From assembly GCF_009687845.1 (NCBI RefSeq), contig NZ_BLAD01000070.1, forward strand, positions 1 to 64,000: a stretch of DNA of 64,000 nucleotides, in the 5' to 3' direction. The position numbers and the translations under genes are program-made. The first letter of the stretch is position 1, and each line of letters starts with the position of its first letter. The notes under the pieces were generated by a model. The model was not told the DNA's origin and ran no database searches. It was given only the letters and a program-made list of their open reading frames with translations. Source of the stretch: Acrocarpospora corrugata (GTDB taxonomy: Bacteria; Actinomycetota; Actinomycetes; Streptosporangiales; Streptosporangiaceae). Shown here piece by piece: positions 25,705 through 33,557 of the stretch.

Positions 25705-25728
25705 CATCAAGTCTGCTTGATGTATTAT
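25705..25728. promoter_or_regulatory. ArsR-type operator overlapping a -10 element
   Basis: A perfect inverted repeat CATCAAG-TCTG-CTTGATG (25705-25722) has the ATCAA/TTGAT style of ArsR/SmtB-family operators. Directly after it, TATTAT (25723-25728) could be the -10 for the plus-strand fusion gene. That would place transcription start at or just before ATG 25735, a leaderless mRNA. The site lies in the promoter region shared with divergent chrA. Confidence 0.65.
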
Positions 25729-25734
25729 CGGGTG

Positions 25735-26502
25735 ATGGTGCCCTCGGCTCAAGCCGCCCCGGCCTTCCTGCGATTGGCCGCCCATCCGCTGCGGTGGCAA
25801 CTGCTGAGCGAGCTGGCCGCAACCGACTACCGGGTACGCGAACTGGTAGAACTCATCGGCCAGCCGCAGAACCTCATCTCCTACCACCTGCGGCTGCTGC
25901 GCGGCGGCGGGCTGGTCACCGCGCGGCGCAGCACCTTCGACGCCCGCGACAGCTACTACCACCTGGACCTGGAACGCTGCGCTCAGGCCCTGGCCGACAC
26001 CGGCGCCGCTCTGCACCCAGCGCTGCGACCGGGCCCGGCGCCACTGTCACCGCCCGCGTCCGCGCACCGGGCCGAGGTGCTGTTCGCCTGTACCGGCAAC
26101 AGCGCTCGCTCACCGATCGCCGAAGCCCTGCTCCGCCGTCGCGCCGGCAACCACGTTGCGGTGACCAGCGCGGGCAGCCATCCCCGGCCGCAGCTCCATC
26201 CCGATGCCGTACGGGCCCTGCGCGAGGGCTACGGCATCGATCTGAAGGATCAGCGCCCTCGGCATCTGGAGGCCATGGCGGGCCGCCGGTTCGACTACGT
26301 GATCAGCCTGTGCGACAAGGTCCGCGAGGTCTGTCCTGATTTCGGCGATCACCCCCGGCGTATCCACTGGAGTATCCCCGACCCCGCCACAGCCGCCGCC
26401 GAGCAGGCCGGCTACCCCGCCTTCGCCCGCACCGCGGCGGAGATCGACACTCGCATCCAGTACCTGCTGCCTGTCCTCACCCCATCGGAGGCCCAGTCAT
26501 GA
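25735..26502 (+). CDS. ArsR-family repressor fused to thioredoxin-type arsenate reductase
   Basis: 255 residues with two domains. Residues 1-95 are a winged helix of the ArsR family (ELIGQPQNLISYHLRLLRGGGLV). Residues 112-250 are a low-molecular-weight phosphatase/ArsC domain beginning EVLFACTGNSARSPIAEALL. The P-loop is CTGNSAR with Cys119; Cys193 and Cys200 (SLCDKVREVC) sit 74 and 81 residues later, matching the Cys10/Cys82/Cys89 arrangement of thioredoxin-coupled arsenate reductases. The helix domain lacks the paired cysteines of metal-sensing ArsR, so sensing may run through the fused domain. ATG 25735 has no Shine-Dalgarno; earlier in-frame starts would include the operator. Confidence 0.88.
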   Translation: MVPSAQAAPAFLRLAAHPLRWQLLSELAATDYRVRELVELIGQPQNLISYHLRLLRGGGLVTARRSTFDARDSYYHLDLERCAQALADTGAALHPALRPGPAPLSPPASAHRAEVLFACTGNSARSPIAEALLRRRAGNHVAVTSAGSHPRPQLHPDAVRALREGYGIDLKDQRPRHLEAMAGRRFDYVISLCDKVREVCPDFGDHPRRIHWSIPDPATAAAEQAGYPAFARTAAEIDTRIQYLLPVLTPSEAQS

Positions 26503-26906
26503 CCACCCCCGACCAGTTCGCCGGTGTCCGTTACCTCGTCGACGACGTGAGCGCCGCCATCGACTTCTACACCACCCACCTCGGCTTCACCCTGCACACC
26601 GACGCCGCGCCCGCCTTCGCCGACGTGGTACGCGGACCGCTGCGGCTCCTGCTGTCCGGACCGGCCAGCTCCGGAGCCCGCGCCACCCCCCAGCAGACGC
26701 CCGCCGGCCGCAACCGCATCCACCTCATCGTCAACGACCTCGACACCGAGATCGACCGGCTCCGCAGCGCCGGAGTGTCCTTCCACAGCGACATGGTCGC
26801 CGGCCCCGGCGGACGCCAGATCCTGCTCACCGACCCCGCCGGCAACCTCATCGAACTTTTCCAGCCCGCCCGCACTCCAGCCGCCATCACACCGGCACGA
26901 GCCTGA
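26499..26906 (+). CDS. VOC-family (glyoxalase/dioxygenase fold) protein
   Basis: 135 residues with a single glyoxalase-like module: VRYLVDDVSAAIDFYTTHLGF at the start and GRQILLTDPAGNLIELF at the end. The usual metal ligand near the C-terminus (Glu in LIELF) is present. ATG 26499 overlaps the fusion gene stop (ATGA), so it belongs to the same transcript. Some arsenic operons carry a VOC protein (ArsI, a C-As lyase), but the vicinal cysteines of ArsI are absent here, so that function is not supported. Confidence 0.88.
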   Translation: MTTPDQFAGVRYLVDDVSAAIDFYTTHLGFTLHTDAAPAFADVVRGPLRLLLSGPASSGARATPQQTPAGRNRIHLIVNDLDTEIDRLRSAGVSFHSDMVAGPGGRQILLTDPAGNLIELFQPARTPAAITPARA

Positions 26907-27012
26907 CCCACCCGGGCCGTGGCCGCATTGGTCATCTGGCTCCGTACCTGATCCAAGAAACAGCTCCTGGCGGGAAGCGGTGAATCGGCCCGCGTAGCCA
27001 GCCGTCCTGTCC

Positions 27013-28850
27013 TTATCGGATGACCTGCCAAGGGCGCATCATCTCGTTGTCCTCGTGTTCCAGCATGTGGCAGTGCTGGATGTACTCAGCAGGAAATTCG
27101 CTGCGGGTGCCGGGGACCGCGGCGATGGGTTCGGGGAGATCGAATCTCAAGACGATCCTGCTCACCATTCCCGGGTAGGCGATGACAATGTCCTTCCAGC
27201 CCATCTCCTCGGGCATGGGTGCGATCGGATCGCCTTGCAGGTAGCGGGTAAGAATCGGCTTGTCAGCCGGGTCACGGCCTCCGGACACCCACGTCTTGTA
27301 GGCGGCCTGGTAGGAGGCGGCGTCGAACTTCTGCCGGTTGAGGATCTGGAACTGGACGAGATGGACGTGCATCGGGTGGGCGTCTCCGGAGGTGTTGACG
27401 TACTCCCAGATCTCGCTCGTTCCCACCTTGGGGAAATCCTCTACCGGATCGTTGAAGAGGCGCTGGTTGATGGCCAAGTGCGTTGATTCGCCGACGGCGT
27501 CCTTGTTGGCGATCAAGACGAACTCCCGCCGGGGCAGGCCGGGTGTCGGCGCCAGCGGCGTGATCGGCCGCAGGGCCAGCTGCTGCGCCGGCGTCGTGCG
27601 GTCCGGGCTGGAGAGGGTCTTGGTCATCTGGAACTGCATGATCTCCGGCATTGGGACGTCTTTGCCTCCTTGCGGGTAGGGGGTGGTGGCGTCGTTCATC
27701 AAGGTGATCCGGCTGCCTTGGGGTACCTGAGTGAGGTCGAGGATCAGATCCAGGCGCGAGGCCGGGGCCAGCAGGACGCTGGTCAGCCGCAGCGGCGCGG
27801 CACGGAAGCCGCCGTCGGTGCCGATCAGCCAAAACGGCCGCCGCGTGTCGCCGTCTTGGAACCAGAAGTGGAAGAAGCGCTGGTTGGAGCCGTTGAGAAA
27901 GCGCAGCCGGTAGCGTCGGGGCTCAACGGCCAGGAAGGGGTAGGCTTTACCGTTCACCACCGGTGTGTCACCGAAGAAGTTGGGATTCCACTTGGGGTGG
28001 TACGGACTGGGCCCCTTGGCGGGATAAGACAGCGCGCCGTCAGGAGTGAAGTTGCGGTCCTGCAGGACCAGGGGCACCTCGAAGTCGCCTCGTGGCAGGG
28101 CCAGGCCCTCTTCGAAGGGGTCACGGATCAGGTAGAGGCCCGCCAATCCGGCGTAGTTGTTCAGCCGGGTGATCGCCATCGCGTGGTCGTGGTACCACAA
28201 CATGGCCGCCTGCTGGTGGCTGGTGTAGGCGTAGACGGCCTCATTGGATCGGGCCCCGTCCAAGGTGGCGTAGTCCGGGCCGTGTATGCCGTCCGGGGTG
28301 AACCACGCCTCCGGGGCGCCGTCAGACGCTGAGTAATTGAATCCGCCGTGCAGATGGGTACGACCCGCACGTTCATCCCGGCGGGAAAGTCCTGCGGCAT
28401 CCGCCCACCAGGCGGATCAGGCGGTATGCCCGGGACGTTCTTCCACAGCGTGACATCGATGGCCGACTGCAGCAGGTGAGTGGTGGGCAAACGGTTGCGG
28501 TACCGGACCACTACGGGCCGATCGCGGTGCGCGATCAGCGTCGGACCGAGATAGCCGAGGCCAGTCGGCCGGGCCGCGCCCGACGGATTCGAGGCCCAAA
28601 ACCCCCACGCCTGGGTGGCCGGTAGATCCCGGTGGAACCGCCACGGTCGCTGCCGCATCGTCAGCTCGTAGAAGTCCACATCCGGACGCACCGACTCTCG
28701 CGGCATGGCGATCGGCAGCCTGGGCACCGAGTCGACATATCTGGCCAGCCCCACACCGGCCTCGCTTGACCCGGTTTCCTTCCCCAGCGGGGAGACGGCG
28801 ATACCCGCCCCCACCATCAAACGCTCGAACTCTCTCCTGGTCAGATCCAT
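27013..28850 (-). pseudogene. CotA/bilirubin-oxidase-like multicopper oxidase, one frameshift
   Basis: Two overlapping frames together make one full-length oxidase of about 612 residues. The N-terminal frame (from ATG 28850, MDLTRREFERLMVGAGIAV) runs to the G run at 28356-28358. One extra base there would restore the copper motif HLHGG and join the second frame, which carries WYHDHAMAITRLN, HPMHVHLVQF and HCHMLEHEDNEMM and ends at 27013. As written, the first copper-binding motif is lost and the product is truncated. It could be a recent mutation or a sequencing error in the homopolymer. Confidence 0.8.
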
Positions 28851-29577
28851 CGCCGCGCCCCCGAAAATCACCACGAATGGCCGTCAGTTCCATCTCCTGC
28901 GAAAGGTGAAACGAAAGTGCTGCCCACGTCGGCAGAGCCGATCTCCCTCTGGCCCCTTCCTTTATCGGGCCCGCACGTCTGCGGAATCGACCGGCAGATC
29001 CCCGGCCGCAACAGCCACCCCTTGCTAACCTGCCCCCGGTACACCCGGCCGCTATCGTCTGGCGATATCGCATTTCGTAAATTTCGGTGATCGGCTGGCG
29101 AGGCGTAGTAGGGCGCCGGATGTCGATGCTCACCGCGCACGCCGAGGTGTCCCGTCAGCGGGGTTTACCGAGACGGGCTGGCACCCCTCACCCGCGACCG
29201 TCCTGCGCATGCTGCGCGAACACGACGAAAGCAAATGCCGCTGCACGGCGCTCCCGACATGACCGCCCACCGGCAGGAGCCTGTCCCAGAGAGCGACACT
29301 GACGCCATCGCCGAGGTCCTGGACCTCAAGGGCGTCCCGCACGCCCGCGCCCGACTACGCGACGCCGGCGCCCTCATCTTCCACCGCCTGGAGCCCGCCG
29401 AAGACCAGCGCCGGCAAGCTTGCGGCCTCGCCGGCGTGCCTCGGACCGATTGCCTCCACCTACTGATGGACCTGCCCGCCGATCTCCCGACCGTGTGGGG
29501 TGCGGAAACTCATCCGTAGTGGTTGACCTGGGAATGCGTGGCTCGAGCATGATGAGGTCTCGGGCATCCTGCTGACG
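28851..29577. other. Intergenic region, no confident gene
   Basis: About 730 bases upstream of the broken oxidase. Bases 29030-29090 are AT-rich for this genome and may hold a promoter. A 94-codon frame at 29235-29519 (plus strand) has a plausible amino-acid mix but no recognised family and no good ribosome site. The 3' half may be flanking sequence carried with the transposase remnant that follows. Confidence 0.45.
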
Positions 29578-30319
29578 GTGTCATGGTCCTCCCTCTACCT
29601 CATCCTCGGGCGCGTTTTTCAACTCCTGGTCCTCCTGGGCCGCGGTGATCGGCCAAGACGGCCGAGATCGTGGTGCTTCGCCATCAAATCGCCGTGTTGC
29701 GCCGTCAGGTGAAGCGGTCCGATCTCCAGCCGGAGGATCGGGTCGTGCTCGCAGCCCTGTCGCGGCTGCTTCCCCGCTCGTCGTGGGATGTCTTCTCGTC
29801 ACCCCCGCGACGTCGCTGCGCTGGCACCGCGCCCTGGTGACACGCCGCTGGACCTACCCGTCCAGACGCCCGGGCCGTCCCTGTACCCGCGCGGACGTCC
29901 GAGAAGCTGTTTTGCGCCTGGCCCGGGAGAATCCCACGTGGGGCTATCAGCGCATCAGCCGCGAACTGCCCGGCGTCGGCCTTCGGGTACCTCCCAGCAC
30001 CGTACGCGACATCCTCAAAAGAGCCGGACTCGGTCCGGTACCACGCCGCGCCGGCCCGCGTTGGAGTCGGTTCCTCAAAGCGCAGGCCGAGGGCATCTGG
30101 GCGTGCGATCTGTTCCACGTCGACACGGTGTATCTGAAGCGGTTCTACGTTCTGTTCTTCATCGAGCACGCCACCCGCGTGATCCACATCGCGGGCGTCA
30201 CGACGCATCCAACCGGCGCCTGGGTCGCTCAACAGGCCCGCAACCTGGTCATGGACCTGGGAGAGCAGGCTGAGGGGATCAGATTCCTCATTCGCGACCG
30301 CGACGCCAAATTCACCGCG
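29578..30319 (+). pseudogene. Integrase-core (rve) transposase, frameshifted and 3'-truncated
   Basis: Read across three frames this is the actinobacterial rve-type transposase that starts VSWSSLYLILGRVFQLLVLL, continues [17 protein letters not shown] after a shift near 29648 and [19 protein letters not shown] after a second shift near 29798. Then comes an intact stretch with GRPCTRADVREAV, NPTWGYQRISREL and the catalytic-core segments CDLFHVDTV and FLIRDRDAKF. The sequence breaks off at about 30319, before the last catalytic glutamate region. The element is dead; I could not identify its ends. Confidence 0.78.
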
Positions 30320-30668
30320 GTGCGCCGGTGCCGTGCTGTTCGAGGCGGAACACGAGGCCGAGCTGCTGGTAGTAGAAGTCGCGACATTCGTCGGGCTTGG
30401 CGCTGTAGATGACAGAAGCGTGGTTCTGACCATCGCGGCAACCGTGGCCAGTGCTTGCACGAGGCGTTCGGCGTCGCGCAGGTCAGGCAGGACAGCGTGG
30501 GCTCCGGCGCTGGCAAGCTCTTTCCTCACCCACTCCCTCAACGACCATGCGACCCCACGAGATGTGGGTGACGAGCGGAGACGGCTTCATAGCCGGGACA
30601 CTAATCCGGCGAGTACCCCCATGACCACCGCCCGGTACATCTTCGCGAGTGACCATGAAAGTAGGCCC
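30320..30668. other. Junction region with a possible hydrolase remnant on the minus strand
   Basis: About 350 bases between the transposase break and the hemoglobin gene. On the minus strand, about 30440-30540, a frame reads ELASAGAHAVLPDLRDAERL, which resembles the C-terminal end of HAD-type hydrolases, but it is only a fragment and loses character downstream. Nothing else is recognised. In-frame codons upstream of the hemoglobin gene make its reading frame look longer than it is. Confidence 0.35.
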
Positions 30669-31112
30669 ATGACCAGTTTGTACGCCCACGCAGGCGGCGA
30701 CGAGGCCCTACACAGGCTCGAAGAGATCTTCTACACGAAGGTCCTCGACGACCCCCTGCTGCGAACCCTGTTTCCGGAACGTCTCCCGACCCATGTCGAC
30801 CACCTGACCTGGTTCACGGCCGAATCCTTCGGCGGTCCCGACCGCTTCACCCAAAACCTTGGCTTCGACTACCTCATACAAGTCCACCGCCACCTCGAAA
30901 TCACCGATGAGCAGCGCGAACGTTTCGTCCAGCTGTACCTGGAAGCCATCGACGAGGCGGGCCTACCTGACGACGAACCATTCCGCGAGGCCGTACGGGA
31001 ACATCTGGAATTCGGCTCCCGGGTGGCCCAGCAGAACTCCCACGCCACCACCGACGCCGAACTCCACCCGCTCCGCGACGTACCCCTGTGGACATGGAAG
31101 GAGTCCGACTAG
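30669..31112 (+). CDS. Group II (YjbI-type) truncated hemoglobin
   Basis: 147 residues. The start SLYAHAGGDEALHRLEEIFY, the FPERLPTHVDHLTWF segment, ESFGGPDRFT and the haem-region LIQVHRHLEI with the probable proximal histidine are typical of bacterial group II truncated globins, which bind O2/NO and protect against nitrosative or oxidative stress. ATG 30669 is chosen by alignment to the family start; an in-frame ATG at 30621 would add 16 residues. A second aromatic end, VPLWTW, is also typical. Confidence 0.9.
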   Translation: MTSLYAHAGGDEALHRLEEIFYTKVLDDPLLRTLFPERLPTHVDHLTWFTAESFGGPDRFTQNLGFDYLIQVHRHLEITDEQRERFVQLYLEAIDEAGLPDDEPFREAVREHLEFGSRVAQQNSHATTDAELHPLRDVPLWTWKESD

Positions 31113-31160
31113 CGGGAGCTCAAGGCAGCGCCCACCGCACGGTCGCTGAATGATAGGGGC

Positions 31161-31523
31161 ATGAATCTCGATGAAGCACACCAGTTCGCCGACGAGTGGT
31201 TGGCGGACTGGAACTCCCACGACCTTGACCGAATCACCCGCCACTACGCCCCCGACGTCGTCTTCACCTCCCCGATCGCCGCACGGATCGTGGCAGGCAG
31301 CGATGGCGTCGTCCGTGGCATCGAGGCGCTCCGCGCGTACTGGGCAGAAGGGCTGCGCCGCAATCCCCAGCTCCGATTCGAGGTCATCGGGGTGTACGCC
31401 GGAGTCGACACCATCGTGATCCATTTCCGGAACCAGACCGGCCAGCTCTCCGCCGAGGTCCTCACCTTCCACGACGGCAAGGTCGTCACCGGCACGGCCA
31501 ATCACGGCCCTCTCCCAACCTGA
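31161..31523 (+). CDS. SnoaL-like / nuclear transport factor 2 family protein
   Basis: 120 residues with the SnoaL_2-like pattern: FADEWLADWNSHDLDRITRHYAPDVVF at the start, GIEALRAYWAEGL in the middle, VLTFHDGKV near the end. The cone-shaped fold serves as polyketide cyclase, isomerase or ligand-binding protein; the specific role is unknown. It is 48 bases after the hemoglobin gene on the same strand and may be co-transcribed. Confidence 0.87.
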   Translation: MNLDEAHQFADEWLADWNSHDLDRITRHYAPDVVFTSPIAARIVAGSDGVVRGIEALRAYWAEGLRRNPQLRFEVIGVYAGVDTIVIHFRNQTGQLSAEVLTFHDGKVVTGTANHGPLPT

Positions 31524-31539
31524 CCGAATGCTGGGCCTC

Positions 31540-31556
31540 TAGAAAATACTTTTCTA
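31540..31556. promoter_or_regulatory. Perfect inverted repeat upstream of a small membrane protein gene
   Basis: TAGAAAA-TAC-TTTTCTA (7-3-7) is a perfect palindromic repeat in otherwise GC-rich DNA, ending 10 bases before ATG 31567. It is very likely an operator and overlaps the expected core promoter, so repression is the probable mode. The regulator is not encoded next to it. Confidence 0.65.
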
Positions 31557-31566
31557 CGACCTAGTC

Positions 31567-31908
31567 ATGACTCAGGATGACTCCACCCCACCGAGCAGCG
31601 CCCCGGCGCGGGAGAGCCTCGCCGCCGCCCGTGAACTCGCAACCACCACCGCCCGCCGTGGAGCCGCCGTGGGCGCGGTCACCACCGCCGCAGTGGGTGT
31701 TCTCGTGGCGGGCGCCCTCGCCGCGGCGTCCTTGTTCACGCCGGAGCGCCCGGTCGTCTTCGTCGTGCTACTCGCGATCTACGGAATCGCGATGACGCTG
31801 CTGATGGTGTGGCATCACCGCAAGCAGGTGGTCGCCCACTCGAATCTCGCCGAATCCGAAGGGACGTGTGGGCGCGTGTTCGGGTCAGCATTGAAAATCA
31901 CGATATGA
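31567..31908 (+). CDS. Small two-helix membrane protein
   Basis: 113 residues: a polar, Ala/Thr-rich N-terminus, two membrane helices (about 38-58 and 60-80, separated by FTPERP) and a short basic tail after WHHRKQ. The last 20 residues (HSNLAESEGTCGRVFGSALK) look unlike the rest, and the gene may be a 3'-truncated version of a longer membrane protein. No ribosome site is visible between the operator and the ATG, so leaderless translation is possible. Function unknown. Confidence 0.7.
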   Translation: MTQDDSTPPSSAPARESLAAARELATTTARRGAAVGAVTTAAVGVLVAGALAAASLFTPERPVVFVVLLAIYGIAMTLLMVWHHRKQVVAHSNLAESEGTCGRVFGSALKITI

Positions 31909-32294
31909 CAGGACAGTCAGATACCCCCGATCCCGACGAGCTTGAACGGCGACGCCACTGGTTCAGGTGGTATACCGACACCGCATCGCACAACAGCACC
32001 CTTCGCCCTCCCCGCGACCGGGCGTACGCCTGCCCTTGCTGCGGTTACCGCACTCTCCTCGAGCGGGGAGGCTATGAGATCTGTTCGGTTTGTTTTTGGG
32101 AGGACGACGGCCAGGACGACCACGACGCACATATCGTCCGCGGCGGCCCCAACGGCACCCTGAGCCTCAGCCAGGCCCGCCGGAACTTCGCCGCATTCGG
32201 TGCCAATCGTGAACGCGACTTACCCCACGTACGTGATCCACGCCCAGAGGAACATCCACTCCAGGAAGAGCCGCGATCGGGCGATCACAGCTGA
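31905..32294 (+). CDS. CPCC-family cysteine-rich protein
   Basis: 129 residues with the CPCC domain: AYACPCCGYRTLLERGGYEICSVCFWEDDGQD, where four cysteines in two CxxC-like pairs probably bind a metal. The end of the domain, LSLSQARRNFAAFGA, is also typical. These small proteins are widespread near toxin-immunity loci and of unknown function. ATG 31905 overlaps the membrane-protein stop (ATGA), although the two genes have no known relationship. Confidence 0.87.
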   Translation: MTGQSDTPDPDELERRRHWFRWYTDTASHNSTLRPPRDRAYACPCCGYRTLLERGGYEICSVCFWEDDGQDDHDAHIVRGGPNGTLSLSQARRNFAAFGANRERDLPHVRDPRPEEHPLQEEPRSGDHS

Positions 32295-32499
32295 TATGCA
32301 CAGCGGCTCGTTCGACACAGAGCCCCGGCGCGACAAGAGGTCAGGCACTCGCGTACCCCACACGGAAAGGTTCTCTGCCGCACTGCGAAGACACATACGA
32401 ACGTCCGGCGGCCATGCTGGAAGATGGCGATCAAGACAACCTTCGCCGGCTCGGGCTGGTATCCCGCCTGAAGGACTGATCGCGCGTCGGAAGATGTTC

Positions 32500-33139
32500 G
32501 GTGGATTGAGCCGGGGAGCGCACCTTCACCAACATCGCGCGCGCCGCCGGCGGCATCGCCCACACCACTCTCACTCGAGCTACGGATGTCCTGACCGAGA
32601 AACAGGCGGTGGCAGCCGAGTTGCCATTCTCACTGCGGCCGTCGAAGGAACGCCGCGACCGAGTGGCCGATCCTTACCTTCGGTTCTGGCTCGTGTTTCT
32701 GGATCCGCACATGGCGGAGATCGAGCGGATGCGGGGAGATCTCACCCTGAGCCGGATCAAGGAGCAGTGGACGAGCTGGCGGGGCCGCGCGATCGAGCCC
32801 CTCGTCCGGGAATCCCTCGCCCGTCTCCTGCCGGACGGGCTCCTGCCCGCCACTCCGGCGATCGGCGGGTATTGGACCCGGAGTAATGACGTCGAATTCG
32901 ACTTGGTGGGTGTCGACCGGCAACCGGTGGCCAAGCAGTTGCTCTTCCTCGGCTCGATCAAGTGGCTGGAGAATTCCGCGTTCGACAGCCACGACCTGGC
33001 CGCGCTGCAGAAGCACCGGGCGGCGATCACCGACGAGCCGGTACCGCTCGTCGCGGTCTCCCGCAACGGGACCAGCTGCTCCGGGCTCCAGGCGGCGTAC
33101 GGCCCCGAGGAACTGCTCAGCGGCTGGCGCAGGGCGTGA
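32500..33139 (+). pseudogene. DUF234/AAA ATPase, C-terminal remnant
   Basis: From about 32512 the plus strand reads ERTFTNIARAAGGIAHTTL, then RDRVADPYLRFWLVFL, WRGRAIEPLVRE, GGYWTRSNDVEFDLVGVDR and LGSIKWLENSAFDSHDLAAL, ending at TGA 33137-33139. This is the winged-helix and DUF234 C-terminal half of the archaeal/bacterial ATPase family; the ATP-binding N-terminal half is missing. Bases 32295-32500 hold no gene. The frame is intact after the truncation, suggesting one deletion or rearrangement event. Confidence 0.75.
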
Positions 33140-33288
33140 GCGGGGGCTGGGCTCCTGTGGCGGCGTGACAGTTTTGGCACCCGCACGACGGTGAACCATG
33201 ATCCGGAACCTGCACGAAATCGTGGGTAAGCATTGGGTGGGAGGCACCCGCGAACGGTCAGTCCCAGCCGTTGACAGCCGGGCACGTG

Positions 33289-33333
33289 AAGCCCCCGCAC
33301 ACCTGCATCAGTGCAGGTCAGGCGGGGGTTTCC
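33289..33333 (-). terminator. Hairpin downstream of the tRNA gene
   Basis: A long stem formed by GCCCCCGC and GCGGGGG encloses a second stem ACCTGCA/TGCAGGT. It lies immediately downstream of the 3' end of the minus-strand tRNA. The following U tract is weak, as is common in actinomycetes. It could also end transcription coming from the ATPase remnant side. Confidence 0.7.
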
Positions 33334-33345
33334 GCTGATGGTGAC

Positions 33346-33422
33346 TGGTAGGGCGGGTGGGACTTGAACCCACGACCCACGGATTATGAGTCCGATGCTC
33401 TGACCGGCTGAGCTACCGCCCC
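33346..33422 (-). tRNA. tRNA with CAU anticodon (Met or lysidine-type Ile)
   Basis: The minus strand folds into a full cloverleaf: acceptor GGGGCGG/CCGCCCT, D arm GCTC/GAGC, anticodon arm CGGAC TCATAAT CCG with anticodon CAT, T arm GTGGG TTCAAGT CCCAC, discriminator A and encoded CCA. The first acceptor pair is G1-U72. CAU can be elongator Met or Ile2 (lysidine at C34); no initiator features such as three G-C pairs next to the loop are complete. Sequence alone does not settle the amino acid. Confidence 0.92.
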
Positions 33423-33514
33423 GCAATGGTGGAGTCTCTCATAACTTTGGCGGTGGGGGGATGTATGGGCGGTAGGTGAGATCAACTTTTGTCATGGGAC
33501 AGGGGTATAAGGAC

Positions 33515-33541
33515 GCCGCCGCCCGGGCTCCGGGCGGCGGC
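33515..33541 (-). terminator. Terminator hairpin of the secreted protease gene
   Basis: An 11-bp perfect stem (GCCGCCGCCCG / CGGGCGGCGGC) with a 5-base loop lies 17 bases after the protease stop. It is a typical GC-only actinomycete terminator without a clear U run. Confidence 0.7.
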
Positions 33542-33557
33542 GGGGGCTACGAAGGGG

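Noticed and set aside
26499-26906. ArsI-type C-As lyase assignment for the VOC protein
   Set aside because: The paired cysteines needed for trivalent organoarsenical binding are absent.
29235-29519. A 94-codon gene upstream of the transposase remnant
   Set aside because: No family similarity, no ribosome site and decayed surroundings; reported only as part of the intergenic entry.
30333-30668. A longer hemoglobin gene starting at 30333
   Set aside because: The N-terminal extension has no globin similarity and crosses the transposase breakpoint; the globin begins at 30669 or possibly 30621.
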